64,000 nucleotides of DNA from Terrilactibacillus sp. S3-3 (GTDB lineage: Bacteria; Bacillota; Bacilli; Bacillales; Sporolactobacillaceae), in NCBI GenBank assembly GCA_030437565.1, contig CP129291.1:3100001-3164000 (forward strand). The letters run 5' to 3'. This document shows, one piece after another, positions 11,387-20,359 of this stretch. A program made the position numbers and the translations under genes. The notes under the pieces are model-generated. The model was not told the DNA's origin. It saw only the letters and a list, made by a program, of their open reading frames with translations, and ran no database searches. Position 1 is the first letter of the stretch, and the number at the start of each line of letters is the position of its first letter.

Positions 11387-11816
11387 TCTAGATGCCTGAC
11401 AATCGGGGCCGGATGCGGTGAAATTAAGTTTAGGTGCGCCAGCCGGTCTAATAATCGAGTTTGAGGCACGGCCGCTTGTACGCCGGAGTTGGGCAATTTT
11501 GGCGTTTGCGGTTGGAGGCTGGCGGGACGAGTTACAGCGGCTTGCTGTTAGGGTCGGGCATTCGAGTTAGGCGCAGCCGTTCCGCTTCCAATTGAGGCGG
11601 CTGAAACCTAACATTCAGGTTCGGCATTTATGATCGGAGCCTGGTAAATTGGGTTAGGCGCAGCGGCTTAATGAGATTATTACAGCTATTTTTAGAGAGT
11701 TCTGGCAGTCGTGCATGGTTTCACTCCTTGCTGCGATTACCAGACTTCGCACAGAGACGCAGGTGATATGCAGATTGCGCCTGAGCCAATCATTCTAACT
11801 TAAGGGAGTGGCCTTT
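11387..11816. other. G+C-rich spacer between the kinase and nucleotidyltransferase genes
   Basis: Compositionally simple, rich in GGC/GCC words. No open frame with recognisable content on either strand. No macrolactam synthetase or PqqD/transglutaminase-like gene of a lasso pathway lies in the gap. Confidence 0.4.
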
Positions 11817-12759
11817 TTGCTCAGTAAATTCTTGCAACTACTCTATGATCAGGAATTGTCTCTTCCTGATCATCCGGATTTTATATAAAGAAGTATAGAA
11901 GACAGCGCCTTTCCTTCCGTTGCCCCACAAATTAATCATCTATTAAAAAAGGACATGAGGCTCGAGCAGACGCCTTCCTTTTTTCAAGCTGCGTTGGCGC
12001 GAGAATCTGAGCGGGCTTCCGCTCATGCCTGCGCATTAAAAAAACAAATGGAAGCGCTGCTGAAGCAATTCGAGCACCTCGGAGTCGACGTTATGCCAAT
12101 CAAAAACGCCCGCTTTGCCGAAAAAAAAAATATTTTGGCAGCAGCAGTGCCCGCGGCATGGCGGCGGCCGTCATTCATGTCCAGCCGCTGCCAATTGGCG
12201 AGGTTATCTCCTGCCTGCAATCACTAGGCATGGCACCGAGTTTTGCGCCGCTGTCCGGCCATGTCGAAACGGCTTCCGGCAGCGAACAAACCATTCTTGC
12301 CGACCACTCTTTCACCCAGGGCATTGATATCCATTGGCATATGATTTTTCAAGAACAGCCGGTCAATCCATCTATTTTTTGGGAACAACATGCCTGGTGG
12401 TTCCGCCGTACCGGCATGTTAAAGAACTATCCGACTTACATACACTTTATATGGCTTGCCTTGACGGCTGGAAAAACGCGTATGCCTGGGCCGACATCAT
12501 TGATATCATCCAATTGATCCATGTCCTGAATGACGCGATCGATTATGAGGTTCTTTTTCAGCTTGCTGCCGGTCAAGGGACGGAATTCAGAGTCTACCAT
12601 ACTCTCTCGGCCGTTTATCACCAGTTTCCTCATTTAGAAAAACTGCTGCCCTTGCCGAAAAGCGGAACGGAGTGGAGCATGGCATATCTCGAAGAAACGA
12701 TTGATGAAACGTTCCCTCTTGTCACAAAATACCATCGGTTAGCCGCTGCCGAAATTTAA
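11817..12759 (+). CDS. NTP_transf_5-family nucleotidyltransferase (broken frame)
   Basis: About 310 residues when read through. Starts at TTG 11817 behind AGGGAG. An in-frame TAA near 11886 is followed by the same frame, then a break in the A-run at 12120-12129 and another near 12330. The region MPIKNARFAEK followed, after the shift, by YFGSSSARGMADIDV matches the 'K-G ... DIDLLV' core of uncharacterised nucleotidyltransferases of this family. A helical C-terminal half (KELSDLHTLYMA, WADIIDIIQLIHVLND) follows. These enzymes often accompany HprK-like kinases in lasso peptide loci. Decay versus sequencing error cannot be settled here. Confidence 0.65.
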
Positions 12760-12802
12760 GCAGCCGCAAAAACAAAAAGCTATACCAAAAGAAAAAAAGA
12801 CT

Positions 12803-12838
12803 AAAGGACTGCTTTTCTTGGCGAAGCAGTCCTTTTTT
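12803..12838 (+). terminator. Rho-independent terminator after the nucleotidyltransferase gene
   Basis: AAAGGACTGCTT pairs with AAGCAGTCCTTTT around a short loop, followed by a T-run on the plus strand, about 45 bp past the stop. Confidence 0.85.
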
Positions 12839-12984
12839 AGTTTATTTTATGGCACGGGTTTAGGCATCGATTTGGGGACTTTGATGCGGTGACGGTCTCC
12901 CGATGTGGGTCTGTACCCGCCCGTTCAGGACACACGCAAAGGAATCAGGTTGATCGAAGCCGGGCCCAACTTATACATTACCGG

Positions 12985-13559
12985 GCACGGTCAAAACTGA
13001 ACCCGGCTAAAGTACCCGTCTTTAAAACCGTGCTCAACCCCAACTTGTATAAAAAAGCGGAATTCTTGTAAATAAAACACGAAATGTTGTAAATAAAAAG
13101 CGGAAAGTTGTTTAAAGCACCGGGCCAAAACGTTGCTCGACCCAACTTGTATAAAAAAGCGGAATTCTTGTAAATAAAACATGGAATGTTGTAAATAAAA
13201 AGCGGAAAGTTGTTTAAAGCACCGGGCCAAAACCGTGCTCAACCCCGACTTGTATAAAAAAGCGGAATTCTTGTAAATAAAATACGAAATGTTGTAAATA
13301 AAAAGCGGAAAGTTGTTTAAAGCACCGGGCCAAAACCGTGCTCAACCCCAACTTGTATAAAAAAGCGGAATTCTTGTAAATAAAACACAAATGTTGTAAA
13401 TAAAAAGCGGAAAGTTGTTTTAAAGCACCGGGCCAAAGCCGGGCTCGACCCAACTTGTATAAAAAAGCGGAATTCTTGTAAATAAAACGCGGAAAGTTGT
13501 AAATAAAAATCAAAAAGTTGTATATAAACCGCCAAAAGTTGTTCAAAGCACCGACCCCA
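12985..13559. repeat. Family A composite tandem repeat, five units of about 103 bp
   Basis: Units begin near 13042, 13144, 13247, 13350 and 13452, so the period is 102-103 bp. Each holds three 21-bp subunits of the form TTGTANATAAAANNNCGGAA plus a linker of about 40 bp that starts GTTGTTTAAAGCACCGGGCC. Long open frames across it on the minus strand reflect the multiple-of-three subunit length, not coding. The same architecture occurs at 44278-45565, 47027-47240 and in part at 25266-25345. Confidence 0.95.
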
Positions 13560-13564
13560 AAACT

Positions 13565-13625
13565 GAACTCGGTCAAAATGATGCGTTCGCCGCTCAAATG
13601 ATGCGTTCACCATTCAAATGATGTT
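13565..13625. repeat. Three units of the GAACGCATCATTT-type 21-bp repeat
   Basis: AAATGATGCGTTC followed by a short variable part occurs three times (the last truncated). The core is the reverse complement of the core used at 55140-55570. Two more units lie at 22350-22385. Confidence 0.85.
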
Positions 13626-13792
13626 AAAAAAGGAAAACAATGTAAAGCAGTTGACGGTCCAAACCACACGGCCTATTTTATTCCGGCCGCAAATCAAAAA
13701 AGGCGATCAAAGTGAAAATCAATACGCCTTTTCCTGCCCGTTATGTATTCATTTTTATTTATCGATTAGCACTTCAAGTCACGTAGCTGCGA

Positions 13793-14080
13793 TCAAATAT
13801 AATAACGGTTTTTTATTTGCTGCTTGTCAAAAAGCGATTTGACTTCTTCGATGACAACGTACATGATCTCTTCTTTGTACTTGCCTTTCCCAATCGTATA
13901 AAATAATTGGAATTTTCCATCTTCAAGATTCATTCTTCCGCAATAGACGGCTTGGAAACGTTCGGCAAAGGTCCTGGCGGCATCCTCGATATTTGCAGCT
14001 TCAATCGCGCTGAAATACACGCGTGACTGGTTAAATCCACTCAGTCCTTTTGGCCGTAAATAAAACAAATATTTTCTCAT
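13793..14080 (-). CDS. Small conserved protein, family S copy 2
   Basis: Intact 95-residue protein starting at ATG 14080 with GGAATGG upstream. Pattern: short beta-like start RKYLFYLRP, SAIEAANIEDAARTFAERF helix, GKFQLFYTIGKGKYKEE then MYVVIEEV, and a charged C-terminus. Aligns with copies at 9435-9733 and 19849-20109. No signal peptide or membrane segment. It is transcribed away from the hydrolase-SARP gene at 14463, sharing a 380-bp intergenic region, which suggests a regulator/partner pairing. Function not known to me. Confidence 0.65.
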   Translation of the reverse strand: MRKYLFYLRPKGLSGFNQSRVYFSAIEAANIEDAARTFAERFQAVYCGRMNLEDGKFQLFYTIGKGKYKEEIMYVVIEEVKSLFDKQQIKNRYYI

Positions 14081-14462
14081 CGTGTTCCATTCCTTTGTTT
14101 CAATCCAGTTTTGAATGTTGCAATCATGTTACAATCAGAATGCTATTTTTTTTACAAAATTTTAAAACTAAAAATACTATTTTCCTGCATCTTTCTGGTA
14201 ATACTTTTGTGATCTTACTTTTTTTTAGTATATAAGTTTTATATAATAGGATTATTAATCATTGGATCAGGCCGGTTAAAGTCGATCAACCTGCTGCCTT
14301 TAGATGATAAAAACAGCGTAACACGGTGGCCGTTACATCATCATTACACTGCCGCTCTATGCACTTTTATAACATTATCATTTTGAATTTTTCAAAAAAA
14401 TATGTGCGGAAAAATCATCCTTATGAATCGGACTGATAGTTGGGTAAAAGAGGGTGAGCAAA
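14081..14462. promoter_or_regulatory. Shared divergent promoter region between family S copy 2 and hydrolase-SARP copy 1
   Basis: AT-rich 380 bp. A dyad GTAAC-N9-GTTAC lies at 14318-14336 and is followed by CATCATTACAC. A related GTTACAC...CATTACAC string occurs near 10079 upstream of the HprK-like gene. It could be an operator; no confident -10/-35 assignment. Confidence 0.35.
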
Positions 14463-15987
14463 TTGTCAAAGCTTCATATGGATGGGTACGATCTGCACTA
14501 CACAGTTTATGGATTGATTGATAAAAATCAGCCTACCCTGCTTTTCATTCATACGATAGGTTTTGACGCGACAGAATGGAACAGACTTCTGCCCAATATT
14601 AACCCATCATTTAATCTCGTCACCTATGATTTCTATGGGCACGGAAAAACATCTGCCCCGAATGGTGACTTGTCCTTTGAAAAGCTGGAATGGGAAATGA
14701 TCGCGCTAATTAAAAAGCTGGGAACCGGCAAAGTCCATCTTGTCGGCAGCAGTTTCGGCGGCAATCTCGGTTTTTTTGTTGCCAAGCGCCATCCTGAACT
14801 GGTTGATTCTCTGACACTGATGTCGGCGGCATTCTATATTCCCAGAAACAGTTACAACGCTGAGTACAAAACAAAAGTTCAGCTGATGGATATTGATCAG
14901 GAATTGCTCAGTCAAAAAATTGTCATGGACAGCGTCTACCCGGTTACTCCTGAAAAGGCGAAACTGATAAAAAAAGCCTTTCGGCGCGTCTCAGGCGAAC
15001 TGTATAAAAAAGGCATGGCGATTCTGATGAGCTCCTATAGTTGGGAGACATACAACATGATGGATGAATTGAAGCAGCTGAATGTGCCAGCTTTGATTCT
15101 GCACGGAGAGTTCGATCCGATTTTTCCCGCCCATCTTTGTATCGTTTATTCGACTTGTATCTCAAACAGCCGCTGGTTTATTATTCCCGAGGCGTCAAGC
15201 CTGATCGCTCTGGATCAGCCGAAAATCGTTGCCAATTTTTTAAATGATTTTATCGCCAGCGAAAAGATCCCGGTGCCGGTCACGCGCAGTCATCAAAAAA
15301 TGATTGATGAGTTTAAAACAATCATTGAAAAAGGTTATCAGTATAAGCCGACTTACCGCCATTTTTTGAAGATGACTATCATGGGCATATATCCGGATTT
15401 CATGGAACGGCAAGCCGATTGACGGTAAATGGAACCAGCGCTATGCGAAAGAACTGCTTTTGTTTATCATATTAAATCACGGTGCGGTGAAACGCGACAT
15501 GATCATCGATGCGTTCATGCCCGACCTCCCCGTCCCGCAGGCCCGCAATCATTTGCGCGTGCAGCTGAGCCACCTGAATAAAATTTTTCATAAAAGTCCC
15601 GACCCGACCGTCCACGACGTGCTGATGATCAGCCGGGACACGATCGCCCTGAACGCCGAGCTGCAGTGCGACGTCATGGACTACATAGACAAACTAGATC
15701 AGCTGCTCCAAAAAAAGGAAGCGCTTGATGAACGGGCGCAGCAATTCATTCATCTGATGAAAGTCTATAACCCTTCCTCCCTATCATCCTTTCACGGCGA
15801 GTGGGTCATCGATCTCATCGATAGGATCGAGCACAAACTCGTTCAAGTAATGGAACGGCTGCTGGGCGAATTAGAACAGGAGCACCACTTCCTGGCCGTT
15901 CGCGAAATCCTGCAGGTCGGAAAAATCATCGAACCCTATGACGGCTACTGCGAAGAGAAACTGCAGGAGCTCCACCGCTTATTTTGA
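14463..15987 (+). CDS. Alpha/beta-hydrolase fused to SARP/BTAD-type transcription activator, copy 1 (one frameshift)
   Basis: About 507 residues. Residues 1-270: alpha/beta-hydrolase fold with LLFIHTIGFDATEW oxyanion region, nucleophile elbow GSSFGG (Ser kept), acid HGEFDP, but the His position reads PEASSL instead of a GH/SH, so the triad is incomplete. After a break near 15388: WNQRYAKELL...KRDMIIDAFMPDL...ARNHLRVQLSHLNKIF, the winged-helix of SARP/AfsR-like activators, then a helical BTAD-like region. Start TTG 14463 is chosen because all three paralogues align there and AGAGGG precedes it. Predicted cytoplasmic DNA-binding regulator with a hydrolase-like sensor. Confidence 0.8.
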
Positions 15988-16452
15988 TTTTCGTGCGCGG
16001 GCCCCGGGGGGGGGGGGCTGCTAAGGACTGAACTCAGGCCGCGGGCTGAGCCGGCGGACTGTCTTGAGAGCCCCGGCCATAGATTGGGCCGCGGGCAAAG
16101 GTTGCAATTTCTGAGCGCGGCCCGCGATTGCGACCCCGGCGTGCCGGGGGCCGGGCGGGTCTGCGCTTGGAGACTGGGTTGAACCGAATTTTGGCCGGGG
16201 CTCAGGCCATTGGTTGGGACTACATATCCAGAGCACGTCCTGCGCTGAGAGACTACGTTGAACCGAAGCTTGGCCAAAACTGGGGCGTGGGCTAAGGAAG
16301 CTCGGGGGGGTGGTTGGTGTGCTGCCTTACCTGTCTCTCGCCCGCGATACGCTCGAGAGAAGGAAGGTCGTGCCGGTATCGACATCGATACCTACCTATC
16401 TTTAATGATCCAATTCGGATTCTTAATTATTGCAGTGTAGCTAAAAAAAAAA
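15988..16452. other. G+C-rich spacer after hydrolase-SARP copy 1
   Basis: Begins with an unusual G11 run (16006-16016). GGCC-rich simple composition with no recognisable gene on either strand; similar in character to 11387-11816 and 21887-22349. Confidence 0.4.
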
Positions 16453-16502
16453 CACAAAAAGTAACCCACCCGATTTCCTGGCCCCAGTGGATTACTTTTT
16501 GT
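16453..16502. terminator. Strong stem-loop, probable bidirectional terminator
   Basis: ACAAAAAGTAACCCAC (16453-16468) pairs with GTGGATTACTTTTTGT (16487-16502), one mismatch pair, loop of 18. A/T-rich stem ends give a T-run on both strands. Lies between the SARP gene (+) and the toxin gene (-). Confidence 0.7.
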
Positions 16503-16527
16503 CATTCACCAGGTACTAATTGCCTAA

Positions 16528-16611
16528 TGCGATTTTTATTGTTCATTCCGTTAGTGTTCGCAGCACTGACGGTTTTATTTTACGCTCTTCACATCATTGT
16601 TATAACATAAG
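16528..16611 (+). CDS. Possible 27-aa hydrophobic peptide
   Basis: ATG at 16528 opens a 27-codon frame (starts MRFLLFIPLVFAALTVLFYA) that is almost entirely hydrophobic, a single membrane span. Ribosome binding site is weak (AGGT 13 nt away). It lies directly after the stem-loop at 16453-16502. Chance occurrence is quite possible. Confidence 0.2.
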
Positions 16612-16669
16612 ATCAAAGTTTGCTCACTCTGAACTTTAAATAAACCCTTATCTTTGTCTGCGGTATTAC

Positions 16670-17001
16670 TCAAAAAAGAATAAGTTTAATTTTATCAAGG
16701 CATTCTTGAACAATCTCCTCGGGGACCTCGTCAACCTTACGAAAATGTCTGGCTTGCCAATCCAAACTTTTCAATTGGTCGCTTAAAATAACTCCATAAA
16801 TATGTAGTCCGTCTGGAATGGCCACTTCAAATGGGTATCCCTTCACTTCGCTTGTAATCGGGCATGATATGGCAAATCCTGTCTTGATATTAAAGACGAA
16901 GGGGACAGGACAATAGCCGGCCTATGACCTGCTTGCTCATGGCCGGCCTGCGGAGTGAAATCCAAGTAAGCCAAGTCGCCTCGATCTGGAACATTGGACA
17001 T
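16670..17001 (-). CDS. MazF/PemK-type mRNA interferase toxin (one frameshift)
   Basis: Begins MSNVPDRGDLAYLDFTPQAG and continues GHEQAGHRPAIVLSP, the nucleic-acid-binding SH3-like barrel start of MazF. After a missing base near 16896 it reads KTGFAISCPIT then GYPFEVAIPDG and LKSLDWQARH, all typical of MazF, ending at TGA 16670-16672. About 110 residues, normal size. The start ATG overlaps the antitoxin stop (TAATG), a translationally coupled pair. Toxins of this family cleave mRNA at short sequences. The frameshift could mean a silenced toxin or a sequence error. Confidence 0.85.
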
Positions 17002-17237
17002 TACAGCAGTTCATCCCCTTCCGTATCAGGAAAGAGATCAGCATGACGATTTTCAGGGGTAATCTTTTTCAAAAGGTCGTCAAGAGTCGGCTTTCTTTTC
17101 ACAGGCTTAACAAAAATACCGCCATCTACAACTCGATAGGTCAATTCGGTTCCGTCTTGAATACCAACTTCCTCAGCGATAGGCTTAGCCAAACGAATTC
17201 CGAGACTGTTGCCCCACTTTTTTGCAGTTGTGGTCAT
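17001..17237 (-). CDS. MazE/AbrB-fold antitoxin
   Basis: Seventy-eight residues: AbrB-type DNA-binding half beginning MTTTAKKWGNSLGIRLAKP, then an acidic tail (HADLFPDTEGDELL) that would wrap the toxin. Start 17237 is chosen because AGAGGGG lies just upstream; the longer frame to 17267 or 17375 would run through the promoter. It precedes and overlaps the toxin gene by one base and is expected to repress its own promoter with the toxin. Confidence 0.88.
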   Translation of the reverse strand: MTTTAKKWGNSLGIRLAKPIAEEVGIQDGTELTYRVVDGGIFVKPVKRKPTLDDLLKKITPENRHADLFPDTEGDELL

Positions 17238-17268
17238 GTCTACCCCTCTTTCTTTTTCCTTTGACATT

Positions 17269-17311
17269 ATTATATCACCCTTCACGATCATGTATATACA
17301 AGTATATACAT
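17269..17311 (-). promoter_or_regulatory. mazEF promoter with a 22-bp perfect palindromic operator
   Basis: On the minus strand TGATATAAT (17269-17277) is an extended -10. Upstream lies a perfect palindrome, arms ATGTATATAC and GTATATACAT around AA (17290-17311), overlapping where a -35 would be. This is a natural operator for autoregulation by the antitoxin or complex. Confidence 0.7.
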
Positions 17312-17590
17312 TTTGCGCTGAAAAAATTCCTGAAAAATGCTTAGAATTTATAGGAGAAAGAGGAACCTGCGTCAAAGGTACATTTTACGATAGTTTTTTT
17401 TTAGGAGCAAAACATTAATTTGGTGTGTTGTTTTCATGAATGGAGGTGGGGTTCTTTCTTTTTTTATTCTCAATTAGAAAATGCTTTTTACAGGAGATGA
17501 AGAATAGTTTGCATTTTTTGGCAAGTTTTTTTAGGAAAAATTTATTGTTTTGTCAGCCGGTAAGGGTCAAGTCTTTTTTTATGTGTAAAT

Positions 17591-18906
17591 TCACCTTAGC
17601 TAAGATAGAGTGATTATCCTGGATAAAGAGTTGTTACGTTACTCGAACGATCAGGTGATTTTGGCTGTTTGGCCCTCCATTCAAAATAGTCTTCCATTTT
17701 CAGATAGTGGCGTCCTTCTATCCATTTTTCGTCCTTCTCCATAAGAACAGAGCCCATCAGACGAATCACAGATTGGCGGTTAGGGAAAATACGGATAACC
17801 CGTTCCCGACGGCGAAATTCCTCATTGAGCCGTTCCATCCCGTTAGTTGTCCGGAGGCGACGTCGATAGGGTTCTGGTAGAGGAAGCACCGGTCACGTCA
17901 CGTCATCAAAGGCATCCTCCACAAGCTCCGTCACTTTTGGTGCTTTGTCCTGATAATCCTTTAGAAAAGCATTAAGCAAGGTTCGAGCGACTTCCAGATT
18001 CGGCGCATAGAGAATCGCCTTCACTTGTTCGGTTCCTTCGCTTTTGAGAGCTTTTGGCAACCGATCATGGACATTGCGCAGGAAGTGAGCCTGACACCGC
18101 TGCCAAGTAGCCCCTTGAAACGCTTTTTGAACCGCACTCACGAGACCGCCGTGGTCATCGCTGATCACCATGTCAACGCCTTTTAGACCGCGTGATTTCA
18201 GCCAGTCAAAATAATTTTTCCAGGCGTCGGTGCTTTCGCTGTCATCGATTTTCAGACCTAGAATCGTTCGGTATCCTTTGTCGTTGATACCGTAGCTGAT
18301 CAGCACGCCACAGGAGCGGACACGCCCGTTTTCTCGTACCTTCGTATAAACCGCATCAACGAATAGGAACGGATAGTTGCCCCTCAAAGGACGGTTATTC
18401 CAGCCTTTAACCACTGGATCCAGCTGCCCGCAAAGATCCGATACAGTCGTTTTCGAAAAGTCTGTGCCACAAAGCTCTTCAGTAATTTGACTTACGCGAC
18501 GTGTGGAGACGCCGTTAATAACCATCTCCATTAGGGATAGAACCAGCGCCTGCTCACTGCGCTGGTAACGCTTAAAGAGATCAGTAGAAAAATGGCCATT
18601 ACGCAGGCGGGGAACATTGAGTGAAAGAGTACCCACGCGCGTCTTGAGTTGACGGGGATACGAGCCGTTACGGTAGTCCGTCCGTGCCTCACTGCGTTCG
18701 TACTTTTCGGCGCTCACCTGCTCGCCGGCCTGTGCTTTTAAAACTTGATTTAAAATCGTCTCCAAAAGGATATTCATGCCCGATTCTTTAGAATTACCAA
18801 GAAATAATTGATGCAAAAGTTGCTCATCTAGAGTAATCTGTAATTGAGTCATCCTGAAATCTCTCCTTTAGAATTGGTTTGGTTAACTCTATTCTAACTA
18901 AGATGA
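17591..18906 (-). mobile_element. IS256-family insertion sequence
   Basis: About 1.32 kb with imperfect 23-bp terminal inverted repeats: TCACCTTAGCTAAGATAGAG at 17591 and the matching TCATCTTAGTTAGAATAGAG read inward from 18906. One transposase gene inside. I could not find a clear target duplication, so the exact ends are uncertain by some bases. Confidence 0.85.
17614..18852 (-). CDS. IS256-family (mutator-type) transposase, frameshifted
   Basis: DDE transposase of about 410 residues. Visible signatures: VFVDAVYTKVRENGRV-type first Asp region (here FLFVDAVYTKVRE), VISDDHGGLVSAV second Asp, WQRCQAHFLRNV, and in the second piece RTTNGMERLNEEFRRRERV with the catalytic Glu region. The frame is broken near 17890, just between DDVT and LPLPEPYRRR. 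If the break is real the element is inactive. Confidence 0.93.
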
Positions 18907-18963
18907 CGGGCTCTGGCTCATTTTCTATGAAAAAAATGAAAGAGACGAGTAAATAAAATCCTG

Positions 18964-19007
18964 CTGTTTTTCTGGAGGGGGCTGGCCAGCCCCCTCCAGA
19001 AAAACAG
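18964..19007. repeat. 44-bp perfect palindrome
   Basis: Two 22-nt arms without loop: CTGTTTTTCTGGAGGGGG begins the left arm, centre CTGGCCAG, then the exact complement. It would form a very stable RNA hairpin or DNA cruciform. No T-run follows, so a plain terminator is less likely. Lies 57 bp outside the IS256 right end. Confidence 0.95.
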
Positions 19008-19075
19008 AAACCCGGTCTAACATTTTCTCATATTCAGATAACCCTTTTTACACAATTATACTGGCTCAACTGCCG

Positions 19076-19206
19076 GTAAGTTCATCATAAAGTCGCTTAT
19101 TCAAAACTGCGATCTTGTCATTCACGTCTTGGGCAATGTTTTCTGTGAAATCGCCGAGATCTTTTACAAGATTTTTCTTGATTTGCTTGAAGCTCTTTCG
19201 ACCCAT
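19076..19206 (-). pseudogene. Short charged protein fragment, possibly interrupted by the adjacent element
   Basis: An open frame reading MGRKSFKQIKKNLVKDLGDF and ending KRLYDELTGS has protein-like composition and extends upstream without a start to 19260, where the repeat element at 19261-19407 begins. This suggests a small gene cut by insertion. No family recognised. Confidence 0.3.
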
Positions 19207-19260
19207 CTTCTCCGAGTATTGTTCTAGCTTGAACACGAAATGTTTCGGTCTTCTTTTTAT

Positions 19261-19407
19261 CCCGCCTTAACGGGCAGTAAGACTCCCACCTCAAGGCTTC
19301 AATGAATTTGAAGAAGCATAGGTGGAGATAACTGCCCGTAAACGCCCGATTGGTTCAACTAACAATCAGCGGGGATAGAAGAAAGGCCCTACTGATTGAA
19401 GTTTCAC
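19261..19407. mobile_element. IS200/IS605-type non-autonomous element (omega-RNA-like), copy 1
   Basis: About 147 bp flanked by TTTAT on both sides. Nested stems: GGGCAGT with ACTGCCC, CCCACCT with AGGTGG, GGCTTC with GAAGC, then CAATCAG...CTGATTG-type hairpin near the right end. Copies at 36422-36573 (inverted) and 62146-62256 share the ends. Resembles the right-end/guide-RNA scaffold region of IS605-family elements, without tnpA or tnpB. Confidence 0.65.
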
Positions 19408-19848
19408 TTTATAGACCCGTTGTCTCTGCCTTTGGTTGACGTCTAAAGGCACCCATGATTTTGGATCGACTGTTTTAAAAATTCTGGTACCTAAGAGTAA
19501 ACGGATTTCCTTTTTTCATTTCTCCTTTGGGTTGGGACTATCCCAAAAGAAAGTGTCAAAGAATCATCATTTCAAATATCCCGATTCCTCAGATTGACTG
19601 GTCCTGTATGTAGAAAATTCCGGCCGCGATTCCTAACAATATGTTTAAGCAATGTGCAAAAAATCTGAACTTTTTCAGCAAAAAAACTGTCGTTTAAGAC
19701 ATACCCATGCATTTGGATCGCGGCTTTTTTACAGACATATCCAAATGATATAAAATAATAAAAGAACCTTTTTGTCATTAAATGGAACCGGAATCCATCA
19801 TTCTCTTAATGCGTTCAACAAAATCCCCATCCGAATCGCAATCCAGGA
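19408..19848. other. Spacer between repeat element and family S copy 3
   Basis: Contains a TTGGGACTATCCCAA hairpin near 19533 and two A/T-rich low-content stretches. An open frame at 19572-19778 has no recognisable content. A direct repeat of AAATGGAACCGGAAT occurs at 19780 and 19852. Confidence 0.4.
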
Positions 19849-20109
19849 TTAAATGGAACCGGAATGTTGGACTTCTCGTACATAATAATATTCTTTTGAT
19901 TTTCCAAATAAGGGCTTTTTATTGTAAAAAACACGGCAGCTGTCCTCCGATAATGAATCGCAGGATGCGACTTTATACCCGTATTTTTTCGCAAACAGCC
20001 GGGTAGACGTGAATATGTCCGCGGCTTCGATCGTGCTATTCGGATGTTTTTCATCAATAGGGCAGGTATGTTGTCCATCGTACTCAATAAAAAAACCGAA
20101 TTGACTCAT
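19849..20109 (-). CDS. Small conserved protein, family S copy 3
   Basis: Intact 86-residue protein with GGAGGGG before its ATG at 20109. Pattern: MSQFGFFIEYDGQHTCPID, then HPNSTIEAADI, RLFAKKYGYKV, and CRVFYNKKPLFGKSKEYYYV. It aligns well with copy 1 and more weakly with copy 2. It points away from hydrolase-SARP copy 2 across 250 bp, repeating the arrangement of copy 2 with SARP copy 1. No known function; small alpha/beta protein by appearance. Confidence 0.65.
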   Translation of the reverse strand: MSQFGFFIEYDGQHTCPIDEKHPNSTIEAADIFTSTRLFAKKYGYKVASCDSLSEDSCRVFYNKKPLFGKSKEYYYVREVQHSGSI

Positions 20110-20359
20110 TATCTTCCCCTCCGCAGGTGATTTGAGTTAACTATATTATTCTTTTCATATAAGTTGATTATGGGTATGATTTTGGACATGGTCATAATGG
20201 CCGTCCATAATAGCTGTTCGTTATTATCCTGGTTAACGATGTTTATTTTAACAAAATGGTTCCATTTTGTTAAAAGGCTTTCGGAGCAGTATAAATGGCC
20301 CTTAAATCTTCTATTTCTGCCGGAAGCTGGAAATCAAGGAATGAAAGAAGGAAACCATA

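Noticed and set aside
13000..13613. Minus-strand frames in family A as proteins with a repeated FYLQ pattern
   Set aside because: The 21-bp subunits keep a frame open by chance. The same peptide appears in different frames and in the unrelated locus at 44062-45599.
17611..18852. Two separate transposase genes
   Set aside because: The two frames join into one IS256-type protein with ordered DDE motifs, and the break is one or two bases.
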